Numbered from the stretch's first letter, positions 1 through 10,214 are shown. The stretch: 33,869 nt of DNA from Thiomicrorhabdus sp. (GCA_006222135.1 VCMI01000058.1:1-33869); one strand, 5' to 3'. Notes: a model not told the origin generated them from the sequence alone. Translations and numbers: made by a program.

Positions 1-151
1 ACACGACGACTCTTCCTATTTCCAAATTGCACTTATTATCCGAAAACACGACGACTAGTTATATTGATGTTTTCCCAAGAAAACAATATATAGAATATTG
101 CAGGCTTCGGGTAGATTTTACTTATAAAAAGTAGTAAAGTCTTTTTTAGCG

Positions 152-179
152 TTGCAAATATTATATTTTCTTATATAAT
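152..179 (+). promoter_or_regulatory. sigma70-like promoter upstream of 58-aa ORF
   Basis: TTGCAA (152-157), 16-bp spacer, perfect TATAAT (174-179), about 40 bp upstream of ATG at 218. Confidence 0.55.
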
Positions 180-217
180 TCTCCGACTTTTTAAATTGCA
201 TAGAGACAGGTTTTAAT

Positions 218-394
218 ATGACTAAATCTAGAGAAGATATGTTTAAAGACATGAACAACTCTTTTAAAGAGCCGTCTAAACAACAAGCAGAACAGCTACT
301 AGATAATGTTTCTAAATCTCAGGAAGCAATGTTGCATCGAATGTACGCTAGTATTCCTTCCAACAAGGATAGTCAAAAAGTTTATAACTTATAA
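218..394 (+). CDS. 58-aa hypothetical small protein (MTKSREDMFKDMNNSFKEPSKQQAEQLLDNVSKSQEAMLHRMYASIPSNKDSQKVYNL)
   Basis: Own reading of the + strand; good upstream promoter, purine-rich GAGACAGG ahead of ATG, hairpin after the stop; below the length cutoff of the supplied ORF track. Confidence 0.55.
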   Translation: MTKSREDMFKDMNNSFKEPSKQQAEQLLDNVSKSQEAMLHRMYASIPSNKDSQKVYNL

Positions 395-402
395 TTCCTT
401 TC

Positions 403-428
403 CTTGTTAACTAATCGAAGTTAACAAG
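403..428. terminator. 9-bp stem hairpin CTTGTTAAC-N8-GTTAACAAG between convergent genes
   Basis: Perfect inverted repeat directly after the 58-aa ORF; weak T-tract. Confidence 0.4.
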
Positions 429-472
429 AGCATTACCATTCAATTAAGCATACTTCGTTCGCTTTATTATAA

Positions 473-2497
473 TTAATCAGCGATTTCGATATGCTCGCCT
501 TGAAATATAGAATTAAATTTTATTAATACATTTTTCATATAAGTAGTCTTTTCGGTTCCAACGTATTGCTGTGCATAACGACCAGACTTAGGTGTTATTG
601 TGAACCCACCTTCTGTTTTAACGATATCCCCCGCAATTCTAGCAGGACTCGATTTCGTTAAAGTAGTATGCCCATAATCTTTACCAAGGATCAATGTTCC
701 ATTTTTAGAAATCACCCAAATGGGATGCTTGTCAGAACCACCCTCTACTAACAACATAAACTTATCATAAAATTCATCCAAGCTGTTTTCAGCTGAAAGT
801 GTAATTTCTACGAAGCTATCTTCATGCATATCAAGTTCTTGTGCTTTAACATAGGCAGGCGCATTTAATTTGCCAAAAAGCGAATTCAGCTCAGAAAAGT
901 ATTCCTTCTCTTTGGGTATTAAATTTCGAGTTGTCGCTAAAGTAAAGCTTTCTATGAGGTGATCAGAGTTTCTTGATGAAGCAATAGCATTGCTAGAAAT
1001 TTGAGTAATAAAATACGTAGAAGGCTCTTGATTAAAAATAGCAATTGCTAGCAATGGATTTCCCAAAGGGATATCTGTAGAGTCGAATATTAAGTCAAGT
1101 ATTTCGGCGCTTTCTTCACCAACAGTATTCTTAAATTTATATTTTACTAACCAAACGTATTTGGGCAGAGAAGTAAACAAAATGCCTTCTTTGTTAACTA
1201 GTGATGAAGAAGTTAAGTAATCCGACTTCAAACTATTACTTTCTTCCAATCTAATTTCAAAATCAAAATCAAAATCAGGTGAGCCTCTCAATTCTTCGGG
1301 AAGCGCTTTTTCGTATATTTCTATTAAATATTTTGCAGTGAAGAATATATAGTTTAAAGGAACTCTTACTTTGTGGTAAGTACCGACTTTAATTGCATCG
1401 AGAATATAAATTTCATCAAACTTATCCTTTTCATGATCATCAATATGCATTTTATAGAATGACGATGAATGGGTATTTTTAACACCGCTTTCTAGATCTA
1501 AGTAAGTTAAATTTTCGTCTAGCCGAATCGTCTTAACATATGCACCAACTCTGTCATCATGCATATATAGATTGTCTATAGTGCCATTCTTATGAAGAGT
1601 CATACCAACTAGAGTTACCGCATGGTTACCTTTTAATTCAAGATCACCATCATTATTTTTACTGATAACCTTTGTAGTAGCTAGAATTGGAAACCCACTT
1701 GAAAGATAAGTATTTATTACTTTAGCTTCTTCTTGCGCTGATAGACTATTTTCTCCAAGTTTGTAGTCGTGGTGTTTCAAATTGAATGAATCTAACGCTT
1801 TTATCAACTGTTTATCTGATAGACCCTTGCTTGGAAAGCTATTAGTTGCCTCCAGCTCTCCATTTAAAGCACTGAGAGTAATTTGACTTGGAGGAGGAAC
1901 AGATGTCCTTTCAAAGCAGGGAGTCGCATGGAATACGCTCCATAAAGCTGTCGTAGCACATGCAGAAACGGTTTTATCTTGCTCTTGAAATGGAATAGAT
2001 GATACCTGTAAAGGAATACCAAATAAATTTGATTTTTGGGGCTTTGATATAAACTCTCTCTCATGGTCTGGATAAACCTTCAAGCAAGTTTTCCCTATAA
2101 AGGTGACTGGCAAAGGCTTTATAACACAATACCCTAAATACGAGCCTTGAAGATCTTTAATACTGGATTCTAAAGGGTTCTTTATAAGTTCTTTGAATTC
2201 TAGAGTATCAATATCATCAGAGAAAAAGTGGAGACGGGCACATCTATTTGGGTATTTGTGAAACGCTCTGGTTAGATAGTATTGATGATCAATTAAAAAA
2301 TCCCTGTCAATATATTCAGTTTCACAGATTATTGACCTGGCATTGAGCCCTTTTAAATAGTTGAAAATATATATTACTTGTCTTTTTTCTTTTATGTCTG
2401 GAGCCTTAGCACCAAATACTTCTTTTATTAGTGCGGCAAGAGAAGGAATGCTAAATTCAGAAATTAAAAAGGTACGGTATTCAAGCTTATTGACCAT
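473..2497 (-). CDS. 674-aa protein with candidate papain-like/C39-like cysteine peptidase core
   Basis: Long ORF; motifs QEQDKTVSACATTALW (Cys180), GNHAVTLVGM (His292) and YMHDDRVGAY (Asp314/315) in papain-fold order. Confidence 0.6.
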   Translation of the reverse strand: MVNKLEYRTFLISEFSIPSLAALIKEVFGAKAPDIKEKRQVIYIFNYLKGLNARSIICETEYIDRDFLIDHQYYLTRAFHKYPNRCARLHFFSDDIDTLEFKELIKNPLESSIKDLQGSYLGYCVIKPLPVTFIGKTCLKVYPDHEREFISKPQKSNLFGIPLQVSSIPFQEQDKTVSACATTALWSVFHATPCFERTSVPPPSQITLSALNGELEATNSFPSKGLSDKQLIKALDSFNLKHHDYKLGENSLSAQEEAKVINTYLSSGFPILATTKVISKNNDGDLELKGNHAVTLVGMTLHKNGTIDNLYMHDDRVGAYVKTIRLDENLTYLDLESGVKNTHSSSFYKMHIDDHEKDKFDEIYILDAIKVGTYHKVRVPLNYIFFTAKYLIEIYEKALPEELRGSPDFDFDFEIRLEESNSLKSDYLTSSSLVNKEGILFTSLPKYVWLVKYKFKNTVGEESAEILDLIFDSTDIPLGNPLLAIAIFNQEPSTYFITQISSNAIASSRNSDHLIESFTLATTRNLIPKEKEYFSELNSLFGKLNAPAYVKAQELDMHEDSFVEITLSAENSLDEFYDKFMLLVEGGSDKHPIWVISKNGTLILGKDYGHTTLTKSSPARIAGDIVKTEGGFTITPKSGRYAQQYVGTEKTTYMKNVLIKFNSIFQGEHIEIAD

Positions 2498-2788
2498 GTT
2501 GAGTTAGAGTTATAGAGTGTTCGATTATAGCACCAATCCAGTATAAATACCTATTCAACTACTTTCAGTGAATCAAGAAAAATATGCTAGTCACGTCTTA
2601 GCTAAACATGGACAGAATTTTATGGGAGTTTTTTTGATTTAGATTTTATTACTTACTCTTACAGGAGCCAAGAATAAACATTATCCACATTGCACTGATT
2701 GTGATCAATTTTTGCTAAAAATATGCTACAAAAGTTAATTTCGTGAATGATGAAAGGCGTACAAAGGAGTGTAACTTGTTGATAAATA

Positions 2789-2865
2789 TGGTGGGCCCTC
2801 GCAGACTTGAACTGCGGACCTGCCGATTATGAGTCGGATGCTCTAACCAGCTGAGCTAAGGGCCC
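2789..2865 (-). tRNA. ileX: tRNA with CAU anticodon, probably tRNA-Ile2 (lysidine type)
   Basis: Reverse complement GGGCCCTTAGCTCAGCTGGTTAGAGCATCCGACTCATAATCGGCAGGTCCGCAGTTCAAGTCTGCGAGGGCCCACCA folds as a cloverleaf; encoded CCA; position next to rpoD as for ileX in E. coli. Confidence 0.85.
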
Positions 2866-2885
2866 CAATAGGGAGTTTTAAACCC

Positions 2886-2897
2886 ACCAGGCCTGGT
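2886..2897. repeat. ACCAGGCCTGGT palindrome copy 1 (intergenic rpoD/tRNA)
   Basis: Exact match. Confidence 0.95.
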
Positions 2898-3012
2898 GAA
2901 CTTAAGTGGCGCTTATTATAACGACTGCCAACCGCTTTGTGAAACATTAATACAGACTTTCTTACAAATTAAGAAGCCTCTACACTGGTTTGAACCGAGG
3001 AAGAAATAGAAA

Positions 3013-3028
3013 GCTTACAAATGTAAGC
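3013..3028 (-). terminator. possible rpoD terminator hairpin
   Basis: GCTTAC-AAAT-GTAAGC downstream of the rpoD stop; T-rich sequence follows on the minus strand. Confidence 0.4.
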
Positions 3029-3082
3029 CTTCACTTTCTAACCCTGGGTTGTAGCCGTTAATAGAAGCTCTAAATCTTTAGA

Positions 3083-4882
3083 TTAATCTAAGAAGCTTTT
3101 TAAACGCTCTGCACGACTTGGGTGACGAAGCTTACGTAACGCTTTTGCTTCAATCTGACGAATACGCTCACGTGTTACATCAAACTGTTTACCAACCTCT
3201 TCTAACGTATGGTCAGTGTTCATGCTTAGACCAAAACGCATGCGTAATACTTTCGCTTCTCGAGGCGTTAAAGTGTTTAACATCTCACGAACAGTTTCGC
3301 TTCTACCTTCTGAATCGGCGGCATCCTGTGGAGAAAGAATGTTCGAATCTTCGATGAAGTCACCTAAAGATGAGTCTTCATCGTCACCGATTGGCGTCTC
3401 CATAGAGATAGGTTCTTTGGCAATTTTCATTACTTTACGAATCTTATCTTCTGGCATTTCCATCTCTTCAGCTAGTTCTTCTGGTGTCGGTTCACGACCC
3501 ATTCTTTGGAGTAGCTGACGTTGGATACGATTTAACTTATTGATCGTTTCAATCATGTGTACCGGAATACGAATAGTACGTGCCTGATCGGCGATAGAAC
3601 GCGTAATGGCCTGACGAATCCACCAAGTTGCATAGGTAGAAAATTTATAACCACGACGATATTCGAACTTATCAACGGCCTTCATCAAACCAATGTTACC
3701 TTCCTGGATCAAATCTAGGAATTGCAGACCACGGTTTGTGTATTTTTTAGCAATCGAGATAACCAAACGTAAATTAGCTTCAATCATTTCGCGTTTAGCA
3801 AGACGAGCTATTGTCTGTGACTTACTCAAATCTTTGTAGATTGTTTTGTAAAGTGCGATTGGCATTTTTTCAGACTTGGAAATCATCGCTAGTCGTTTTT
3901 GAGCACGTTTAATCTCACCACGAGCCGCTTCTAGCGCCTCAGCATGCTTAGGAGCTTTTTCAATTAAACGATCGACCATTTCATAGTCTCTCTCAGAACC
4001 GACAAAGGTTTTTAGAAAGGTAGCACGAGGAACACCAATTTTGCGCATGACAATATCAACAATGACACGTTCTTGCTCACGAATCGATTGAATTCTAGCT
4101 TTAATCAGACGCATCATTTTGGTTGAGAACAATGGCGTAATTCTAACACCACGTAGATGCTCAATCACGGCCTGACGTTTTTTGATCGCTTTAGGGTCTT
4201 CTGCGCCGTCTTTATCTGCAGCCAGTTGCGCGGCAACGCTAAATTTTTCAAGTTTCTTCAAGAACTCAGCTAATTCTTCAGGATTAATCCCTTCTTCTTT
4301 TGGCTCTTGATTGGCTTCGCTATCAGGTGAAAGTTCTGCAATTGGAATATCAATCAAGTCTGAAGCACGGTAGAACCCTTGAATGACATCGGCGATTTTA
4401 CCTTCGCCATGTTCCATTTTCTTGAAGGTGCTTAAAATCGTATTCGCATAAGCAGGATACTTAGCTAAAGCATCTAGCATATCGCGGTTACCAAACTCGA
4501 TACGCTTCGCGATATCAACTTCACCGTGGCGCGTCAAAAGCTCTACTGAGCCCATTTCGCGCATATACATACGAACAGGATCCGTTGTACGACCAAACTC
4601 ACCATCAACTTCTGACAACGCAGTAAGTGCAGCTTCTGCAGCGGACTCATCAAAGACGCCGCCTTCCGCGGTGACTAATTCATCTTCATCAGGTGCCGCA
4701 TCAAATAACTTGATTCCAAAGTCTTTTAGAATCGTTAAAACTTGACCTAACTGATCTTCTTCAATGTCATCTGGTAGCACGTCATTGACGTCGGCGAAGG
4801 TTAAATAACCCAATTCCTTTGCGCGTTCAATAAGATCCGTTAACTGTTGCTTTCTTTCGACTTTAGTCATGTATTGCCTCAA
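3083..4882 (-). CDS. rpoD: RNA polymerase primary sigma factor RpoD (sigma70)
   Basis: 599 aa; [39 protein letters not shown] region 2 and the C-terminal [32 protein letters not shown]. Confidence 0.98.
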   Translation of the reverse strand: MRQYMTKVERKQQLTDLIERAKELGYLTFADVNDVLPDDIEEDQLGQVLTILKDFGIKLFDAAPDEDELVTAEGGVFDESAAEAALTALSEVDGEFGRTTDPVRMYMREMGSVELLTRHGEVDIAKRIEFGNRDMLDALAKYPAYANTILSTFKKMEHGEGKIADVIQGFYRASDLIDIPIAELSPDSEANQEPKEEGINPEELAEFLKKLEKFSVAAQLAADKDGAEDPKAIKKRQAVIEHLRGVRITPLFSTKMMRLIKARIQSIREQERVIVDIVMRKIGVPRATFLKTFVGSERDYEMVDRLIEKAPKHAEALEAARGEIKRAQKRLAMISKSEKMPIALYKTIYKDLSKSQTIARLAKREMIEANLRLVISIAKKYTNRGLQFLDLIQEGNIGLMKAVDKFEYRRGYKFSTYATWWIRQAITRSIADQARTIRIPVHMIETINKLNRIQRQLLQRMGREPTPEELAEEMEMPEDKIRKVMKIAKEPISMETPIGDDEDSSLGDFIEDSNILSPQDAADSEGRSETVREMLNTLTPREAKVLRMRFGLSMNTDHTLEEVGKQFDVTRERIRQIEAKALRKLRHPSRAERLKSFLD

Positions 4883-5037
4883 ATAATATTGCTTGATTCC
4901 GCTGACGGATTATTTCTGATAAAACTGAGCGTTAAAAACGGAACGCGCAATTATACTAAACTTTTTAATTAATTTGTTGCCATTTTCCCTTAAACATGAA
5001 TGCGTTAGCACTTAATTTTCATGCCAACACTTTCACT

Positions 5038-6822
5038 CTAAGTGGATGAGCTTTTAATCATCGCTTGTAATTTAGTCATTTCTTCAGCACTCCAACCTGA
5101 TTGACCCAAACTTTTTTCATCAATTAACTTACCCAAACCTAACACTACGGCCTCAAACTCAGCCAACAAGAAGTCTTCATCGTCAGGAACAGGGGAGTGT
5201 TCAATCAATGCCAATTCGGCTTGATAACCATTTGCGTTCATCCAGTTGAGCCCAGCTTCTGCAATGAATTGATTAAACTGCAGTGATTCAATCACGCCAC
5301 CTAAAATATTGTGGTCACGTTCATTTGATTTAAATAAATCTTCACAAAACTCAGGCGCAAAGAAATCTGCCCATTCAGGTCTCTTGAGTAGTATCCGTAC
5401 CATTTTTAATGGCATAGTGACCACACGACTAACCTGAACCTTCAAAGACGATTTTTTACCTGAGTCTGATTTAAACTGAGCAAAGCCAGATTTTACATTC
5501 ATCTGTTTTTCTACACGCCAGGTCGGCAAACCGACCAGACCAGCCACACCTTCCGCTAATAGGAACTGATATAAATCTTGCGCTGATTGCACATAAGGCT
5601 GCGCTAAGGCGACTAACTGCTGACGCCCCTCTATAGAGTTCACTGGAGAGGATAATCGCCCTTGTAACCCTTGTAATAAAAAAGCTGACAAGGGCAAAGC
5701 ATCCTTGATTCTTACTTGAAACCCCTCGAATCCATCTTCACGAATCATCGAATCTGGATCTTGACCTTCAGGCAAGAACAGAAACTTAACCGAACGCTCT
5801 TGCTGCATCATGGGCAAGGCTAGCTCTAAGGCTTTCCATGCGGCCTTTAGTCCGGCAGAGTCGCCGTCAAAACAGAAGACTATCTCATTAACCTGCCTGA
5901 ACAAGATCTCGATATGTTCAATACTGGTCGCCGTACCCAGTGTTGCCACCGCATTATGAACTCCAAACTGAGCCAGTGCGACGACGTCCATATAGCCTTC
6001 CACCACCAAAATGTTTTCAAACTTTTGGCGTGACTGACGCATTTCGTACAAGCCGTACAAAGTGTTACCCTTATGAAATATGGGCGTTTCTGGCGAATTC
6101 AAGTACTTAGGTTGTTCATCTCCTAAAATACGTCCACCAAAAGCAATTACTCGACCCCGTCCATCACGAATAGGGAACATGATTCGGTGACGAAACCGAT
6201 CATAGAGTTTGCCATCATCCTTTTGCACCAAGAGACCAACTTCAACCAACTGTTGCTTTAATTTGGCATCGGCTTTTAGGCCAGAAACCAAGCTATTCCA
6301 ACCCGGTGGTGCTAATCCAATAACGAACTTTTTGGCGATCTCAGCACTTAGGCCGCGGGCTTTTAAGTAAGTCTTGGCTTCAGGCGCAGAAGCATGGTCT
6401 CGTAATTGATGGCGGTAGAATTTAGCCGCTAAATGCATCACATCATATAAATCATGCTGCTTCTGCTGTTTGACCTGTTGGGCTTTCTGTTTTTCTGGCG
6501 TTAGCTTTTCACGTGGAACTTCCATGCCATACTGCGAGGCCAAGGCTTCAACCGCTTCAACAAAAGACAACCCCTCATATTCCATTAAAAACTTAAGAGC
6601 ATCCCCACTGGCACCGCATCCAAAGCAATGATAAAACTGTTTGGTTGAACTGACATTAAAGGAAGGTGATTTCTCATCATGAAAAGGACAACAGGCTTTG
6701 TAGGAAGTGCCTGCTTTTTTGAGGGGAACACGTTGATTTATGACTTGCACGACATCTGCTCGAGATAGCAAACTCTCGATAAAGGAACGCGGAATTGATC
6801 CAGACTGACTAGACATACTCAC
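5038..6822 (-). CDS. dnaG: DNA primase DnaG
   Basis: CPFHDEKSPSFNV..FYHCFGCGASGDALKF zinc finger; EGYMDVVAL TOPRIM motif. Confidence 0.97.
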   Translation of the reverse strand: MSMSSQSGSIPRSFIESLLSRADVVQVINQRVPLKKAGTSYKACCPFHDEKSPSFNVSSTKQFYHCFGCGASGDALKFLMEYEGLSFVEAVEALASQYGMEVPREKLTPEKQKAQQVKQQKQHDLYDVMHLAAKFYRHQLRDHASAPEAKTYLKARGLSAEIAKKFVIGLAPPGWNSLVSGLKADAKLKQQLVEVGLLVQKDDGKLYDRFRHRIMFPIRDGRGRVIAFGGRILGDEQPKYLNSPETPIFHKGNTLYGLYEMRQSRQKFENILVVEGYMDVVALAQFGVHNAVATLGTATSIEHIEILFRQVNEIVFCFDGDSAGLKAAWKALELALPMMQQERSVKFLFLPEGQDPDSMIREDGFEGFQVRIKDALPLSAFLLQGLQGRLSSPVNSIEGRQQLVALAQPYVQSAQDLYQFLLAEGVAGLVGLPTWRVEKQMNVKSGFAQFKSDSGKKSSLKVQVSRVVTMPLKMVRILLKRPEWADFFAPEFCEDLFKSNERDHNILGGVIESLQFNQFIAEAGLNWMNANGYQAELALIEHSPVPDDEDFLLAEFEAVVLGLGKLIDEKSLGQSGWSAEEMTKLQAMIKSSST

Positions 6823-6859
6823 ACCTTATCCACAGAAAAATACACAGGTCATTAAACGC

Positions 6860-6892
6860 AAAAACCCGCCAGTGATTCACTAGCGGGTTTTT
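6860..6892 (-). terminator. Rho-independent terminator/attenuator between yqeY and dnaG
   Basis: AAAACCCGCCAGTG-ATT-CACTAGCGGGTTTTT, 14-bp stem with one wobble and a T-tract on the minus strand. Confidence 0.8.
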
Positions 6893-6959
6893 AAATTGGG
6901 TCGGAATCATTTTATCTAAAACAACTCATCACAACAGAGCTTAAAAAGTTAAAAACTTT

Positions 6960-7409
6960 TTAAGCTAACTTTGCTTTAATCAGCTTACTTACCACACCCA
7001 TATCGGCACGACCTTGCATCGTAGGCTTTAATAAGCCCATAACCTTACCCATGTCTTGCATGGAGGCGGCACCGCTAGAAGCCATAGCTTCATCGATAAG
7101 CGTGTTAACTTCTTCGTCTGTTAAAGCTTCTGGCATGAAATCCTGAATGACCGTCATTTCAAAGGCTTCTTGCTCAGCTAAATCTGGACGTTCTGCATCC
7201 ATAAATTGCTGATGAGAATCCCGACGCTGTTTCATAGCTTTATCAACAATCGCTAACGCAGCGGCTTCTTCTACTGCAGCGCCTGAATCGATCTCAACCT
7301 GTTTGATTGCCGCTATCAAAGAACGCACTACAACTAGGCGCTCCTTATTTTTAGCTTTCATACAGGCTTTCATTTCAGCTGTAAGTCGTTCTTGCATTGT
7401 ATTAGACAT
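6960..7409 (-). CDS. yqeY: GatB/YqeY domain protein
   Basis: 149 aa; EEAAALAIVDKAMKQRRDSHQQFMDAERPDLAEQEAFEMTVIQDFMPEALTDEEV typical of the YqeY family; between rpsU and dnaG. Confidence 0.92.
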   Translation of the reverse strand: MSNTMQERLTAEMKACMKAKNKERLVVVRSLIAAIKQVEIDSGAAVEEAAALAIVDKAMKQRRDSHQQFMDAERPDLAEQEAFEMTVIQDFMPEALTDEEVNTLIDEAMASSGAASMQDMGKVMGLLKPTMQGRADMGVVSKLIKAKLA

Positions 7410-7431
7410 TAAAATTCATCCAATCCAATTA

Positions 7432-7647
7432 TTAGTACATACGAGTCGTACGTTTGTTCTCACGAGACAAACGCTTAGCTAAACGCTTAACGGCTGCCGC
7501 TTTCATACGTTTCTTAGCCCAAGTAGGCTTCTCATAGTACTCGCGCTTACGAGTTTCAGTTAAAACACCTGCTTTTTCACAAGTACGCTTAAAACGACGT
7601 AGTGCTACGTCAAATGGTTCAGTATCTCTGATCTTTACGCTTGGCAT
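7432..7647 (-). CDS. rpsU: 30S ribosomal protein S21 (start corrected to MPSVKIRD...)
   Basis: 71-aa [29 protein letters not shown]...; the ORF-track N-terminal extension is unlikely. Confidence 0.97.
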   Translation of the reverse strand: MPSVKIRDTEPFDVALRRFKRTCEKAGVLTETRKREYYEKPTWAKKRMKAAAVKRLAKRLSRENKRTTRMY

Positions 7648-7819
7648 AATTTTACCTAATTGTTTTATATATCGGTTCTTATTCACCACGCAAGAAATGG
7701 AGAACAGCGGAAAACGTAGGATTATAATTTTGTAGACGACATTTTGCAAACCTTTTATGATAAAAAACGAGATTGTTTGTTAAAATTCAGCCTCTTTGAA
7801 TGAGAGAGATAAATACGCC

Positions 7820-8854
7820 ATGTTGGTTTTAGGAATAGAAAGCTCGTGCGATGAAACCGGAATCGCTTTATACGATACGGATAAAGGCCTAATCGCCGAT
7901 ACGCTTTACACGCAAGTCGAACTGCATGCCCAATATGGCGGCGTCGTACCCGAACTGGCTTCGCGTGATCACATCCGCAAATTAACCCCTCTTATTCTAC
8001 AGACCCTAGACGATGCTCATATTTCTAAGGATGCCTTGGATGGCATCGCCTACACTTCTGGACCCGGGCTAATTGGCGCATTACTCGCAGGAACATCTGT
8101 TGCCCGTAGCTTGGCTTATGCATTAGATATTCCGGCGGTGGGCGTACATCATATGGAAGGCCATTTGCTCGCCCCCATGCTCGAAGAGATTCAACCTGAG
8201 TTCCCTTTTATCTGCTTATTAGTCTCCGGTGGCCATACCATGATTATTCGTGTCGATGGCCTTGGACAATACAAACTGCTTGGTGAAACCTTAGATGATG
8301 CAGCCGGCGAAGCTTTTGACAAGACCGCCAAATTGCTTGAGCTCGGCTATCCCGGAGGCCCTAATGTGTCTAATCTAGCGTTAGAAGGCAAATCTGGCCG
8401 CTACATTTTCCCTCGACCAATGGTCGATCGCCCTGGTTTAGACATGAGCTTCAGCGGTTTAAAAACCTTTACCCGCAATACTTGGTTGAAAGCGGTTGCC
8501 GAAGGAGACTCTAGTGAGCAAACCAAAGCCGATATTTGTCGTGCTTTTGAACTCTCTGTTGCAGAAACTCTGACCATCAAATGTAAGCGTGCTTTAGAGC
8601 AAGAAGGTTTGAATCGCATTGTGGTTGCTGGTGGCGTCAGCGCCAACCGTGAGATTCGTTCTAAATTAGATCAACTCATGCAGAAACGTCGCGGTGAAAC
8701 CTTTTATCCTAGACTGGAGTTCTGCACCGACAATGGCGCAATGATTGCCTATGCCGGCGCACAGCGATTATTGGCGGGACAGTGTAATGATTTGAATTTT
8801 GCCGCTACGCCAAGATGGTCTTTGGAAGACTTGCCACCGATAAAGCCTGATTAG
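7820..8854 (+). CDS. tsaD: tRNA N6-threonylcarbamoyladenosine biosynthesis protein TsaD (start corrected to MLVLGIESS)
   Basis: [40 protein letters not shown] signatures. Confidence 0.97.
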   Translation: MLVLGIESSCDETGIALYDTDKGLIADTLYTQVELHAQYGGVVPELASRDHIRKLTPLILQTLDDAHISKDALDGIAYTSGPGLIGALLAGTSVARSLAYALDIPAVGVHHMEGHLLAPMLEEIQPEFPFICLLVSGGHTMIIRVDGLGQYKLLGETLDDAAGEAFDKTAKLLELGYPGGPNVSNLALEGKSGRYIFPRPMVDRPGLDMSFSGLKTFTRNTWLKAVAEGDSSEQTKADICRAFELSVAETLTIKCKRALEQEGLNRIVVAGGVSANREIRSKLDQLMQKRRGETFYPRLEFCTDNGAMIAYAGAQRLLAGQCNDLNFAATPRWSLEDLPPIKPD

Positions 8855-8876
8855 ATATGACCAGGCCTGGTCATAT
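8855..8876. repeat. 22-bp perfect palindrome ATATGACCAGGCCTGGTCATAT (palindrome copy 2)
   Basis: Begins at the base after the tsaD stop codon. Confidence 0.95.
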
Positions 8877-8906
8877 TATTTATCCAAGTAATGTAGCCAA
8901 AGATTG

Positions 8907-9029
8907 AACCACGAAGGCACGGAGGTTTTTGAAGAGTAAAACATCCTGGATTTACCTGTAAAGCAGACGAACACGTAATATTAGAACTCTTTTACTCTCG
9001 TGCTTTTCTTCGTGTCTTCGTGGTGAACT
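8907..9029. repeat. large imperfect inverted repeat built on ACCACGAAGRCACGRAG
   Basis: Left arm GAACCACGAAGGCACGGAGG...GAAGAGTAAAA; right arm TTTTACTCTCGTGC...CTTCGTGTCTTCGTGGTGAAC. Confidence 0.8.
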
Positions 9030-9053
9030 ATTTTGATCTTGGAGCCTTAAAGC

Positions 9054-9668
9054 CTACTCAGAGCCTTTCTTCTCTTTAAACAAACCCTCTTCACCGCTTA
9101 TCAATCGCTGGATATTGCCTTTATGACGCCAGAAAAGAAACGCGGTCATGACGGCGGTATAAAATACCCAACTGAATTCACCTGATAAAAAATAGATATA
9201 AACCGGCGCTAACGCGGTGGCAATTAACGCGGATAAAGATGAAACCTTAAGCACCTTGGCGATAAACAACCAAGTTGCGCCAACCGCTAAACCGATTGGC
9301 AATGACAGGCCAAACATCACCCCCAACATAGTCGCGACACCCTTTCCGCCTTTAAAGCCAAAAAACACCGGGTACAAATGGCCGATAAAAGCCATCAATC
9401 CTACCAGAACAATCAGCTCAGCTTCCAGTTGCATCCAATGCGCTATAAGCACAGGAATTAAGCCTTTTAACATATCACCTACCAAAGTAATGGCGGCTGC
9501 TTTTTTACCTTTGTCGCCACCGATACGCAATACATTGGTGGCGCCCGGATTGCCCGACCCACCCTCTCTTGGATCGGGCAATCCCATTATTTTACAGACA
9601 ATAATGGCCGTAGAAATCGAACCTATTAAATAAGCCGCAATCATAAAAACTGTAATCTCTAATTCCAT
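9054..9668 (-). CDS. plsY: glycerol-3-phosphate acyltransferase PlsY (start corrected to MELEITVF)
   Basis: GSGNPGATNVLRIGGDKGKKAA, HLYPVFFGFKGGKGVATMLGV motifs. Confidence 0.95.
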   Translation of the reverse strand: MELEITVFMIAAYLIGSISTAIIVCKIMGLPDPREGGSGNPGATNVLRIGGDKGKKAAAITLVGDMLKGLIPVLIAHWMQLEAELIVLVGLMAFIGHLYPVFFGFKGGKGVATMLGVMFGLSLPIGLAVGATWLFIAKVLKVSSLSALIATALAPVYIYFLSGEFSWVFYTAVMTAFLFWRHKGNIQRLISGEEGLFKEKKGSE

Positions 9669-9845
9669 CTTTTTTCCTTTTAACGATACATTGCTACGAC
9701 ACATTCTCCAGCCACTCAAAGAGTAATACACAGAAGAGGTCGTGTAAAGATTGAATGATTTTACTAGAAGTAGATAATAGACGTTCAGATAAAGACACCT
9801 ATCGACCTGCAAACGTTATAAAAGCTATTATTTTTAAGGAAAAAC

Positions 9846-10199
9846 ATGGACATCATCTTTATTCAAGGCCTAAAAACCCAAGCGATTATTGGTATTTTTG
9901 ATTGGGAGCGTGAAAATCGTCAACCCTTGATTTTTGATATTGAAATGGCCGTACCCATTGCCGGTGCGGCAAAAAGCGACGACATAGACGACACCGTCAG
10001 CTATAAAACAGTCTCGGATGAAATCATTGAATTAGTCGAAAAGAGCTCTTATGAACTCTTGGAAAGCTTAGCCGAAGCGATTTGCCTGCATGTTTTAAAG
10101 ACTCACAAAGCCGTACAAAGCATTCAATTAAAGGTCGGAAAACCCCAAGCAGTCGCAGAAACCGATACCGTTGGATTGATTATTACCCGACGCCGATAG
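9846..10199 (+). CDS. folB: dihydroneopterin aldolase FolB
   Basis: MDIIFIQGLKTQAIIGIFDWERENRQPLIFDIEM. Confidence 0.95.
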   Translation: MDIIFIQGLKTQAIIGIFDWERENRQPLIFDIEMAVPIAGAAKSDDIDDTVSYKTVSDEIIELVEKSSYELLESLAEAICLHVLKTHKAVQSIQLKVGKPQAVAETDTVGLIITRRR

Positions 10200-10214
10200 A
10201 GTCCAGAACCTTTA

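Noticed and set aside
3118-3518. ORFs on the + strand inside rpoD
   Set aside because: Antisense to a highly conserved gene, no recognisable protein; typical shadow ORFs. Same for other antisense ORFs in the track (e.g. 8401, 9217, 16737, 32303).
7648-7749. 34-aa N-terminal extension of RpsU
   Set aside because: S21 is a 71-aa protein beginning MPSVKIRD; the extension is upstream noncoding sequence.
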